From CAYWOS01 sp964459985 (lineage in GTDB: Bacteria > Bacillota > Clostridia > Christensenellales > Aristaeellaceae), in assembly GCA_964459985.1 (NCBI GenBank), contig CAYWOS010000011.1:8211-72210 (forward strand): a stretch of DNA of 64,000 nt. Direction: 5' to 3'. The position numbers were made by a program, and so were the translations under genes. The notes beneath the pieces are model-generated. The model did not search any database, was not told where the DNA came from, and worked only from the letters and a program-made list of their open reading frames with translations. The first letter of the stretch is position 1; each line of letters opens with the position of its first letter. Below are positions 26,276 to 35,074 of this stretch, piece by piece.

Positions 26276-28853
26276 ATGAGCGAAAAAGCCTTCCATATGG
26301 AGAAAACCTATAACCCGCAGGCGATCGAGCAATCGACCTACGAAGCGTGGGAGAATTCCGGCGCGTTCACGCCGAAAATCGACAAGCGCCGCAAGCCCTT
26401 CACCATGGTCATGCCGCCGCCCAACATCACGGGGCAGCTTCACATCGGGCACGCGCTGGACTGCATCGCGCAGGACTCGCTCATCCGCTATCACAGGATG
26501 AAGGGCGATCCCACGCTGTGGCTGCCCGGCACCGATCACGCCTCGATCGCCACCGAGGTCAAGATCGTGGACGCGCTGCGCGAGGAGGGGCTGTCCAAGG
26601 AAGCGCTCGGGCGCGAGAAATTCCTCGAGCGCGCGTGGGCGTGGAAAAAGGAGTACGGCGGGCGCATCACCAAACAGCTTCGCAAGCTCGGCGCTTCCTG
26701 CGACTGGACGCGCGAACGCTTCACGATGGACGAGGGCTGCTCCCGCGCCGTGCGCGAGGTGTTCGTCAGCCTGTACGAAAAGGGTCTGATCTATCGCGGC
26801 GACCGCATCATCAACTGGTGCCCCGACTGCAAAACGGCGCTGTCCGACGCCGAGGTGGAATACGAGGAACAGGCGTCGCACCTGTGGCACATCCGCTATC
26901 CCGCTTCGGACGGCGGCGAGGGCGTGGTGGTCGCCACGACGCGCCCCGAAACGATGCTGGGCGATACCGGCGTCGCCGTTAACCCTAACGACGCGCGCTA
27001 TGCGTCGCTCGTGGGCAAAAGCGTGATGCTGCCGCTCATGAACCGCGCAATCCCCGTCGTCGCCGACGATTACGTCGAAATGGATTTCGGCACGGGCGCG
27101 GTCAAAATGACGCCGGCGCACGACCCCAACGATTTCGAGGTCGCCAAGCGCCATCATTTGCAGGTGCTGCGCGTCACCAACGACGACGGCACGATGAACG
27201 AAAACGCCGGCAAGTATCAGGGATTGTCCGGCATGGATTGCCGCAAGGCGGTCGTCGAGGATCTCGAAAAGCTCGGGCTGCTCGTGAAAATCGAGGACTA
27301 TTCGCACAACGTCGGCACCTGCTATCGCTGCCATACGACCGTCGAGCCGCTCGTCAGCCGCCAGTGGTTCGTCAGCATGGAACCGCTCGCCAAGCCCGCG
27401 ATCGAGGCGGTGCGAAACGGCGACACGCAGATCGTGCCCGAGCGCTTCACAAAAACGTATTACAACTGGATGGAAAACATCCGCGACTGGTGCATTTCGC
27501 GCCAGCTCTGTTNNNNNNNNNNNNNNNNNNNNNNNNNAGCGCCTGCGTCAGGACGAGGACGTGCTCGACACGTGGTTTTCCTCGGCGCTCTGGCCCTTTT
27601 CCACGCTCGGCTGGCCCGACAAGACCGATGATCTCGACTATTTCTACCCCACCTCCACCGTGGCGACGGGCTACGACATCATTTTCTTCTGGGACGCGCG
27701 CATGATCTTTTCAGGGCTGGCGCATACCGGCAAAACGCCCTTTGACCGCGTGGTGCTGCACGGGCTGGTGCGCGACGCGCAGGGGCGCAAGATGTCCAAA
27801 TCGCTGGGCAACGGCGTCGATCCGCTCGAAATCATCGAGCAGTACGGCGCGGACGCGCTCAGGTTCTCGCTGTGCATGGGCGTCAGCCCGGGCAACGACA
27901 TGCGCTTCTCCATCGACAAGGTGGAAATGGCGCGCAATTTCGCCAACAAGGTGTGGAACGCCTCGCGCTTCGTGCTCATGAACATGGACGGCGCGGAAAC
28001 GCTCGAGGGCAAATCGCTGCTGACGCCCGACAAGTGGATTCTGACAAAATACCAAAGCGCGCTGCGCGACGTGACGCGCGCCTACGAGGACGCCGATTAC
28101 GGCATGATCACCCAGCGCTTGTACGATTTCATCTGGAGCGAGTTCTGCGACTGGTACATCGAGCTGGCCAAGAGCGCGCTGCTTGGCGACGATCCCGTGC
28201 GCAAGAGCGCCGTGCGCGCCGTGCTGCAGGAGGTGCTGTCGGGGCTGCTGCGCATGCTGCATCCCTTCATGCCCTTCCTGACGGAAGAACTATACAAGAA
28301 TCTCCCGGCGCACGAGGGGCAGTCCTGCATGATGTCCGCGTGGCCCGCCGCCGAGGAAAAATATGATTTTGCCGAGGCGAGCGCGCGCATGGAGGGCGTG
28401 ATGGACATCATCCGCGCCGTGCGCAACCTGCGCGCCGACATGAACGTGCAGCCGGGGCACAAGGCGCGGCTCATGCTGCTGCCCGCCGACGGCTGGACGG
28501 ACACGCTGACCTCCTCCGAAACGTACTTCCGCCGTCTCGCCAACGTGTCCGCGCTCGAAATCCTGAAGAGCGATCAGGTCATCGGCGAAAAGACCGTCGG
28601 CGCGGTGTGCGCGGCGGCGTCGCTGTTCATTCCGCTGGGCGATCTGGTCGATCTTGACAAGGAGCGCGCGCGCGTCAGGAAAGAATACGACAACCTGCTG
28701 GGCGAGATCGCGCGCTCGGAGGGCAAGCTCCAGAATCAGGGTTTCGTGCGGAAAGCGCCCCCGGCGCTGATCGAAGCCGAAAAGGAAAAGCTCGAAAAAA
28801 ACAAGGCCATGCTGGCGTCGCTTGAGAGCCGTATGGCGGAATTGAACGCGTAA
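26276..28853 (+). CDS. valS: valine--tRNA ligase, split by an assembly gap
   Basis: The HIGH-type motif is PPNITGQLHIGHALD and the KMSKS motif GRKMSKSLGN, with the editing domain between and a C-terminal coiled-coil arm (LVDLDKERARVRKEYDNL). A run of 25 N at 27513-27537 interrupts the gene, and the frames on either side do not match, so the gap is a placeholder. Comparison with the usual order CISRQL...zinc region...DVLDTWFSS suggests that about 30-40 residues are missing. AGGAGG precedes ATG 26276. Its stop overlaps the rsmH start by one base. Confidence 0.95.
27513..27537. other. 25-N assembly gap
   Basis: Unresolved bases inside valS, between CISRQLC and RLRQDEDVLDTW. The flanking frames disagree, so the length of 25 is nominal. 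Confidence 0.98.
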
Positions 28854-29785
28854 TGGCGTTTTCGCACGTGCCCGTCATGCTTGACGAGGTGCTCGCCTAT
28901 CTTGATCCCAAGGCGGGCGGCGTGTTTGCCGACGGCACGCTGGGCGGCGGCGGCCACAGCGAGGGCATTCTGTCCGCCGCGCCCGGCGTCACGCTCTACG
29001 GCATCGACCGCGACGAAGCGGCGATCGCCGCCGCCACCGCGCGTCTGGCCGGGTTTGACGGTTTTCACGCGATTCACGGCAATTTCCATGACGTCAAGGC
29101 GCTGCTGCCCGGCGCGGCGCTCGACGGCGGGCTGCTTGATCTGGGCGTGTCCTCCCATCAGCTCGACACGCCCGAGCGCGGCTTTTCCTATCACGAGGAC
29201 GCGCCGCTGGACATGCGCATGGACGCGTCGCGGGGCATGACGGCGGCGGACTACCTGAACACCGTTTCGGAACGCGATTTCGCCCGCGCGCTGTACGATT
29301 ACGGCGACGAGAAATGGGCGGCGCGCATCGCCAAAATCCTCGTGGAAAAGCGAAGGGAAACACCGCTCAAAACGACCTTCGATCTCGTCGCGGTCGTCGA
29401 CGCCGCCATTCCCAAGGCGGTGCGCCGCAAGGACGAGGGGCACCCCGCGCGAAGGACGTTTCAGGCGGTGCGCATCGCCGTCAACGACGAATTGGCGCCG
29501 CTTACGCAGGCGCTGACCGATTGGGTCGATCTGCTGAAGCCCGGCGGCAGGCTGTGCGTGCTCACCTTTCATTCCATCGAGGACAGGCTGGTGAAAACAG
29601 CCTTTCGGACGCTGCAAAACCCCTGCGTCTGCCCGCCCAAAGCGCCGATCTGCACCTGCGGCAAAAAAAGCGTCGGGCGCGCGCTGGGCGGCGGCGCGAT
29701 CAAGCCGTCCGGGGACGAAATCGCGCGCAACCCCCGCGCGCACAGCGCCACGCTGCGCGTATTTGAAAAGGGAGGGCTTTCATGA
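28853..29785 (+). CDS. rsmH: 16S rRNA (cytosine1402-N4)-methyltransferase
   Basis: 310 residues. SAM-binding ADGTLGGGGHSEGIL near residue 26, GLLDLGVSSHQLDTPERGFSY... (catalytic-loop region), and the C-terminal RVL-type tail with LTFHSIEDRLVK. It methylates N4 of C1402 in the decoding centre. Here it is not in the usual mraZ-rsmH-ftsL division cluster but between valS and rsmI, the enzyme that modifies the same nucleotide on the ribose. Overlaps both neighbours, so the three are co-translated. Confidence 0.96.
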   Translation: MAFSHVPVMLDEVLAYLDPKAGGVFADGTLGGGGHSEGILSAAPGVTLYGIDRDEAAIAAATARLAGFDGFHAIHGNFHDVKALLPGAALDGGLLDLGVSSHQLDTPERGFSYHEDAPLDMRMDASRGMTAADYLNTVSERDFARALYDYGDEKWAARIAKILVEKRRETPLKTTFDLVAVVDAAIPKAVRRKDEGHPARRTFQAVRIAVNDELAPLTQALTDWVDLLKPGGRLCVLTFHSIEDRLVKTAFRTLQNPCVCPPKAPICTCGKKSVGRALGGGAIKPSGDEIARNPRAHSATLRVFEKGGLS

Positions 29786-30642
29786 CGCTTTACGTCGTCG
29801 CCACGCCCATCGGCAACCTGTCCGATATGAGCCCGCGCGCGATCGATACGCTGCGCTCGGTCGCGCTCATCGCCGCCGAGGATACGCGCGTCACCATGAA
29901 ACTGCTCTCGCACTTTGACATTCACACGCCCATGACGAGCTGCCATCAGCACAACGAGCAGTCGAAGGCGCAGGCGATCGTCGATCGCATGACCGCCGAA
30001 AACATCGATGTCGCGCTCGTCACCGACGCCGGCACGCCCGCGATTTCCGATCCCGGCACAGCGCTCGTCCGCGCCGCCGCGCAAAGCGGCGTACCCGTGG
30101 TCGCCGTCGCCGGTCCCTCCGCCATGGCGGCGGCGATGTCGGTGAGCGGGTTTGATCTGACCGAGTTCACTTTTTACGGCTTTCTCCCGCGCGAGAAAAA
30201 GGCGCTCGAGGACAAACTGACCGACATCGCGCGCAAGTCGGCGGGCGCGATCCTCCACGAATCGCCCTACCGCGTGATCGATCTGATGCGCATGATCGCG
30301 CGGACGCTGCCCGGCGCGCTGGTCAGCGCAAGCTGCGATCTGACGAAACTGCACGAGCTGACGCTTCGCGGCACGGCGCAGGAAGTGCTGTCGGCGCTCG
30401 AAGCCAACGAAAAGGCCGAAAAGGGCGAGTACTGCCTCGTGCTCGATCTGCGCGGCGTGACGCCGCCCGCGCAGGATATCAAGCCCGATGTCTCTCTCGA
30501 GGCGAGACTATTCGATTTGATCCTTCAGGGCGTCTCGCTCCGCGACGCGCAAAAGCGCCTCGTCGAATCGGGCGAAAAGAAAAACGCCGTCTACGCGGCG
30601 GCGCTCAAGGTCCGGGAACGGCTCGGAAGCGGCGACAAATAA
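29782..30642 (+). CDS. rsmI: 16S rRNA (cytidine1402-2'-O)-methyltransferase
   Basis: 286 residues of the tetrapyrrole-methylase fold: LYVVATPIGNLSDMSPRA at the start, AAEDTR, ALVTDAGTPAISDPG, VVAVAGPSA and FYGFLPREKK. It adds the 2'-O methyl to C1402, completing the m4Cm mark started by RsmH, whose gene it overlaps by 4 bp. Pairing of the two genes makes functional sense. Confidence 0.97.
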   Translation: MTLYVVATPIGNLSDMSPRAIDTLRSVALIAAEDTRVTMKLLSHFDIHTPMTSCHQHNEQSKAQAIVDRMTAENIDVALVTDAGTPAISDPGTALVRAAAQSGVPVVAVAGPSAMAAAMSVSGFDLTEFTFYGFLPREKKALEDKLTDIARKSAGAILHESPYRVIDLMRMIARTLPGALVSASCDLTKLHELTLRGTAQEVLSALEANEKAEKGEYCLVLDLRGVTPPAQDIKPDVSLEARLFDLILQGVSLRDAQKRLVESGEKKNAVYAAALKVRERLGSGDK

Positions 30643-30656
30643 CGAAACAAATCAAT

Positions 30657-30695
30657 CGGGCGGCTGTCGGATCATGACGGCCGCCCGCTTTTTCG
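30657..30695. terminator. terminator between rsmI and rpiB
   Basis: Arms CGGGCGGC and GCCGCCCG with inner GTC/GAC pairing, followed by CTTTTTCG on the plus strand. Confidence 0.8.
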
Positions 30696-30699
30696 CGCT

Positions 30700-31152
30700 T
30701 TATTCGATCGCGTCGCCGTTTTCGATCAGGGGAAACATATCGATGCGGCGCTGGTGCCGCCCGCCCTCGAACGGCGTCTCAAGGAAAATCTCGGTCAGCA
30801 TCGCCGCCGTTTCGGGGCCGACCACCCTTCCGCCCATCGCCAGGATGTTGCAGTCGTTGTGCAGACGGCTGTACTTGATGCTGTACGCGTCCGAGCAGCA
30901 GCAACAGCGCGCGCCGCGCACCTTGTTCGCCGCCATTGAAATGCCCACGCCCGTGCCGCACAGCACGATGCCGCGATCCGCCTCGCCCCGCGCGACCATG
31001 TTCGCCACGCGCACGCCGTACACCGGATAATCGCGCGTGTCGCCCTCGCGGTAACCCAAAAAGACATAGTCGACGCCGTGATTCTCAAGTACCTCCTCGA
31101 TCGCCTTGACCAGCGGAAGCCCCGCCGGATCGCACGCCATGGCCAGTTTCAT
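30700..31152 (-). CDS. rpiB: RpiB/LacAB family sugar-phosphate isomerase
   Basis: 150 residues. Motifs: start MKLAMACDPAG (the usual CDHAG with His replaced by Pro), DYPVYGVRVANMVARGEADRGIVLCGTGVGISMAANK with the catalytic Cys, SRLHNDCNILAMGGRVVG and FEGGRHQRRIDM. Interconverts ribose-5-P and ribulose-5-P in the pentose phosphate pathway. The segment ARCCCCSDAYS has four consecutive cysteines where relatives have one or none. The promoter is at 31177-31205. Confidence 0.92.
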   Translation of the reverse strand: MKLAMACDPAGLPLVKAIEEVLENHGVDYVFLGYREGDTRDYPVYGVRVANMVARGEADRGIVLCGTGVGISMAANKVRGARCCCCSDAYSIKYSRLHNDCNILAMGGRVVGPETAAMLTEIFLETPFEGGRHQRRIDMFPLIENGDAIE

Positions 31153-31176
31153 TTCAACTCACACTCCCTCGCCGAT

Positions 31177-31205
31177 ATTATACGTCCTGCCGCCCGTCGG
31201 CGCAA
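31177..31205 (-). promoter_or_regulatory. promoter of rpiB
   Basis: Minus-strand TTGCGC (31200-31205) and TATAAT (31177-31182) with a 17-bp spacer. Confidence 0.7.
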
Positions 31206-31247
31206 GAATGCAATCTTTACAAAAAAGTAATAATTATTTCGGAACGG

Positions 31248-31278
31248 TTGGGCAGGAAATAGGCGTGCCATGTAGAAT
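31248..31278 (+). promoter_or_regulatory. possible promoter of the decarboxylase operon
   Basis: TAGAAT at 31273-31278 is a fair -10 element; the best -35 candidate, TTGGGC at 31248-31253, sits 19 bp away, which is long. About 100 nt of leader follow. Confidence 0.4.
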
Positions 31279-31375
31279 AAGCGAAATTGGGTCAGGATGG
31301 TGATTCTATTTTGACCGCCCATGTCGGTTTCCGCCGCCGGGCGTACGGACGATAGACGAAACGGAGGGGCATACC

Positions 31376-32830
31376 ATGGACATGACAGATCTGACGCGCA
31401 GGATCGCAGCGCGCAAATCCGCCGTCTCGCGGGGAGACGCCGAGCGCGTCGCCAGGCAGCACGCGGCGGGCAAATGCACGGCGCGCGAGCGCGCCGCCAA
31501 GCTGTTTGACGACGGCAGCTTTATCGAAACGGCGGCGCTCAAACAGGACGCGGCCGTCGTTACGGGCTACGGTACGGTGCGCGGCCGCGCGGCGTACTGC
31601 TTCGCGCAGGACTACACGGTTTCGGGCGGCGCGCTGTCCCGGGCGCAGTCCGACAAAATTATCGATCTGATCAATCTGGCGCAGACCACCGGCGCGCCGG
31701 TCGTCGCGCTGATGGACGGCGCGGGCGTCCGGCTCGACGACGGCATGGACGTCCTGCCCTCCTGCGCCGCCGTGCTGCGCCGTCTGGCGCGGTTGTCCGG
31801 CGTTTGCCCGATCATCGCCTGCGTCATGGGCGAGTGCCGGGGCGTCGCCACGCTGTTCACGCAAATCGCCGATATCGCCGTACAGGTCGGGAAAACGGGC
31901 GCGCTCGCGCTGCACACGGCGCTGGTCATGAACGCCGCGTCGGGCAAAACGGCGGGCGAAAACGAGCTTTTCGGCGCGGAGGAAATGGCGCGTCAGGGCG
32001 CGGTCGCGCTCAAAGCCGCCACCGAGGAGGAGGCGACGGCGCTGATCCTTTCGCTGATCGATCTTCTGCCCTCCTCCAACACCGAGGACGCGCCCCTGCT
32101 TGAAAACGACGATCTGAACCGCGTCCTGTACACGCTTTCTCCCGACGAAACGCTGCCCCTGATCACCGAGATCGCCGATAACGGGCAGATCGTCGAGTTG
32201 TTCGCCGAATACGGCGCCGCCGCGCGCATCGCGCTGTGCCGCGCCGGCGGGCGCACGGCGGGCGTGATCGCCACCGATCCGAAACGGGACGGCGGACGCC
32301 TCGACGCCGACGCCTGCCGCAAGATCGCGCGCTTCGTGCGCCTGTGCGACTGCTACGGACTGCCCGTTGTGACGCTGCTGAACACGGACGGGCTCGCCGT
32401 GCCGCAGGCCGCGCGGCAGGCGGACGCCATGCGCGCCGCCGCGCAGATGCTCTACGCCTACGCCGAGGCGACGTGCCCCAAGATCGCCGTGATCCTCGGC
32501 AACGCCGTGGGCGCGGCGTATGTCGCCATGGGCGGCAAAAGCATCGCCGACGTCGCCTACGCGTGGCCGACCGCCATGCTCTCCCCGCTCACCCGCGAAA
32601 CCGCCGTGCAGACGCTTTTCCGGGATCGTCTGGATCAGGGCGAGGACCGCGCGGCGCTCGAGGACGAGTACGCGGCGAATCACGGCGCGCTCGAAGCGGC
32701 GCAGGCCGGCCTTGTCGACGATGTGATCGAGCCGCGCGAAACGCGCAAAACGCTCATCGCCGCCATGGAGTTCCTCGCGTCCAAGCATGACGTCAACCTG
32801 CCCCGCAAGCACGGCAACATCCCGCTTTAA
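31376..32830 (+). CDS. MmdA-like biotin-dependent carboxyltransferase, divergent
   Basis: 484 residues of the crotonase-type carboxyltransferase family (methylmalonyl-CoA decarboxylase alpha, transcarboxylase 12S). Visible are the N-terminal GKCTARERAAKLFDDGSF, VSGGALSRAQSDKI, LLPSSNTED and a late AWPTA. Several glycine-rich acyl-CoA or carboxybiotin motifs are altered: DSGGAR-type reads DGAGVR, GPCAGGA-type reads GECRGVA, PGFLPG-type reads DGLAVPQ, RKAYGGAY-type reads GNAVGAAY. Substrate may differ from methylmalonyl-CoA, or the subunit may be partly structural. It is the first of five co-directional genes ending in oadA. Confidence 0.8.
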   Translation: MDMTDLTRRIAARKSAVSRGDAERVARQHAAGKCTARERAAKLFDDGSFIETAALKQDAAVVTGYGTVRGRAAYCFAQDYTVSGGALSRAQSDKIIDLINLAQTTGAPVVALMDGAGVRLDDGMDVLPSCAAVLRRLARLSGVCPIIACVMGECRGVATLFTQIADIAVQVGKTGALALHTALVMNAASGKTAGENELFGAEEMARQGAVALKAATEEEATALILSLIDLLPSSNTEDAPLLENDDLNRVLYTLSPDETLPLITEIADNGQIVELFAEYGAAARIALCRAGGRTAGVIATDPKRDGGRLDADACRKIARFVRLCDCYGLPVVTLLNTDGLAVPQAARQADAMRAAAQMLYAYAEATCPKIAVILGNAVGAAYVAMGGKSIADVAYAWPTAMLSPLTRETAVQTLFRDRLDQGEDRAALEDEYAANHGALEAAQAGLVDDVIEPRETRKTLIAAMEFLASKHDVNLPRKHGNIPL

Positions 32831-32842
32831 GGAGGTCTGGAG

Positions 32843-33190
32843 ATGGATATTTTTCTTTCCGGGCTTTCAACCGCCGGCACGGGCATCATCGTGGTGTTCA
32901 TCGGGCTGACTCTTCTGATCCTGTCGATATCCGTCATGGCGCTGTTCAGGCGCAGGGGTGGCAAACCGTCCCCGGTCGCGGAAATCACACCAGAGCCTCT
33001 CCCCGCGCCCGAAACGCCGCCCCAGCCGCCGATGAACGACGACGCGCTGATCGCCGTCCTCGCCGCCGCCGTCGCCGCCGTATGGCAGGGCGAAAAGAGC
33101 GGCTTCGTCGTCCGGCGCGTGCGCCGCGTCAACAACGCCCCCTCGTGGAACGCCTCGGCGAGAGACGAGCAGCTGTACAGTCACATGTAA
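32843..33190 (+). CDS. OadG-like gamma subunit of Na+-pumping decarboxylase
   Basis: 115 residues. One N-terminal membrane segment (STAGTGIIVVFIGLTLLILSISVMALF), a Pro-rich linker and a short cytosolic helix, the layout of OadG/MmdD, which anchors the carboxyltransferase to the membrane pump. AAGGAGG lies 9 nt before the ATG. Position between the MmdA-like gene and the biotin carrier supports the assignment. Confidence 0.82.
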   Translation: MDIFLSGLSTAGTGIIVVFIGLTLLILSISVMALFRRRGGKPSPVAEITPEPLPAPETPPQPPMNDDALIAVLAAAVAAVWQGEKSGFVVRRVRRVNNAPSWNASARDEQLYSHM

Positions 33191-33226
33191 TTCCCGATCA
33201 GGCTAACAGAAAAGGAGATTGCGATC

Positions 33227-33634
33227 ATGCGTACATTCAATATCACCGTCAACGGCGTTTCCTATCAGGTAGAAGTTGAAGAAATCGGCGGCTCGCCCGT
33301 CGTATCCGCGCCCGCGGCTTCCGTCGCCCCTGTCGCGCCGACAGCGCCCGTTACGCCCGCAGCCCCGGCAGCGCCCGCCGCGCCGGCTCCCGCGCCCAAG
33401 CCCGCCGCGCCCGTCGCGGGCGGCACCAAGGTCACCGCGCCCATGCCCGGCTCGATCCTCGACGTCAAGGTCGCGCCCGGTCAGGCGGTCAAAAAGAACG
33501 ACGTGCTCGTCGTGCTCGAAGCCATGAAAATGGAAAACGAGATCGTCGCGCTCGCCGACGGCACCGTTTCGCAGGTGCTGGTCGCCAAGGGCGCGTCGGT
33601 CAATTCGGGCGACGTCATGGTCGTCATGAACTGA
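33227..33634 (+). CDS. biotin carboxyl carrier subunit
   Basis: 135 residues. A short N-terminal strand region, an Ala/Pro-rich flexible linker (about residues 28-65) and a C-terminal biotinyl domain with the lysine K101 in EAMKMEN. It carries CO2 from the carboxyltransferase to the membrane subunit OadB. AGGAG precedes the ATG. Confidence 0.93.
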   Translation: MRTFNITVNGVSYQVEVEEIGGSPVVSAPAASVAPVAPTAPVTPAAPAAPAAPAPAPKPAAPVAGGTKVTAPMPGSILDVKVAPGQAVKKNDVLVVLEAMKMENEIVALADGTVSQVLVAKGASVNSGDVMVVMN

Positions 33635-33684
33635 CAAACCGCTTTCCTTCCGACCGCCGCGCATGAGAAAGTGAAGTGATCGAC

Positions 33685-35061
33685 ATGGAAATCTTTGACA
33701 CGCTGAAGAATTTGGCGGAGGGATCGGGCGTCGCCGCGCTGATTCGGGACCCGCTTCCCCTCGTGATGATCGCCATTGCCTGCGGGCTGATCTATCTCGC
33801 CATCAAAAAGAAATACGAGCCACTTTTGCTGCTCCCCATCGCCTTCGGGATGCTGCTGACCAACCTGCCGCTCGGCGGGCTGACTGACGCGCCCAAAAAC
33901 GTGATCAACGCGCAGGAGTACTATCACGGCAAGCAAGGCACGGCGATCGCCGTTACGGACGAAAACCTGTATGAGATCGCGCAGTCGGTCGTTTTGAATG
34001 ACGATCAGATTCTGGTCAAAACGCCCGTCGAATTTGACGCCGACGGCAACGCGACGAAGTACAGCTACGACATCGCCGACAAGGAGGGCAACGTCCTCTC
34101 CTCGCTCCAAAGCGTCACGCTGTACTCGCATCTGGAAACCTCGGGCGGACTGTTGTACTATCTGTATCAGGGCGTCCGGCTGGGCATTTTCCCGCCGCTC
34201 ATCTTTTTAGGCGTCGGCGCGATGACCGATTTCGGCCCGCTCATCGCCAATCCGAAATCGCTTCTGCTGGGCGCGGCGGCGCAGCTTGGCATTTTCTTTA
34301 CCTTTATCGTGTGCCGCTTGCTCGGCTTCACCGGCGCGGAGGCGGCGTCCACCGGCATTATCGGCGGCGCGGACGGGCCGACGGCGATCTTCCTGACAAG
34401 CAAGCTGGCGCCGCATCTGCTCGGCCCCATCGCCGTGGCGGCGTACAGCTATATGGCGCTTGTGCCCGTGATCCAGCCGCCCATCATGCGCGCGCTGACC
34501 ACCAAGGCCGAGCGGCAGATCGAAATGAAACAGCTCCGCGAGGTCAGCAAGACCGAAAAGATCGTTTTCCCCATTCTCGTCACCCTGATCGTCGCGCTGC
34601 TTCTGCCCTCCGCGCTGCCGCTCGTGGGCATGCTGATGCTGGGCAATCTGATGAAGGAATCGCTCGTCGTCGACCGCTTGAGCAAAACGGCGCAGAACGA
34701 GCTGATGAACATCGTGACCATCTTCTTAGGCGTCACGGTGGGCGCGACGGCAAACGCGAAAACCTTCCTGACGGAGCAGACGCTGATGATCGTCGGGGTC
34801 GGCGTCGTCGCCTTCGGCGTGGGCACGGCGGGCGGCGTATTGCTCGCCAAGTTCATGAACCTGTTCCTCAAGGATAAAATCAACCCGCTCATCGGATCGG
34901 CGGGCGTTTCCGCCGTGCCGATGGCGGCGCGCGTATCGCAGGTCGAAGGGCTGAAAGCCAAGCCCGGCAATTACCTGCTCATGCACGCGATGGGGCCCAA
35001 CGTCGCCGGCGTGATCGGATCGGCAATCGCGGCGGGCGTGCTGTTAAGCATGTTCGGTTAA
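33685..35061 (+). CDS. oadB: Na+-translocating decarboxylase beta subunit
   Basis: 458 residues, polytopic, with the family signature IIGGADGPTAIFL and the VIQPPIMRALTT segment, and conserved Asn/Ser-rich C-terminal region (MGPNVAGVIGSAIAAG). It decarboxylates carboxybiotin while exporting about two Na+ per turn. A 60-residue insertion after the second membrane segment (about residues 65-130) lies outside the core. ATG 33685 is chosen over GTG 33676. Confidence 0.95.
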   Translation: MEIFDTLKNLAEGSGVAALIRDPLPLVMIAIACGLIYLAIKKKYEPLLLLPIAFGMLLTNLPLGGLTDAPKNVINAQEYYHGKQGTAIAVTDENLYEIAQSVVLNDDQILVKTPVEFDADGNATKYSYDIADKEGNVLSSLQSVTLYSHLETSGGLLYYLYQGVRLGIFPPLIFLGVGAMTDFGPLIANPKSLLLGAAAQLGIFFTFIVCRLLGFTGAEAASTGIIGGADGPTAIFLTSKLAPHLLGPIAVAAYSYMALVPVIQPPIMRALTTKAERQIEMKQLREVSKTEKIVFPILVTLIVALLLPSALPLVGMLMLGNLMKESLVVDRLSKTAQNELMNIVTIFLGVTVGATANAKTFLTEQTLMIVGVGVVAFGVGTAGGVLLAKFMNLFLKDKINPLIGSAGVSAVPMAARVSQVEGLKAKPGNYLLMHAMGPNVAGVIGSAIAAGVLLSMFG

Positions 35062-35074
35062 GGAGGATAAAAAG

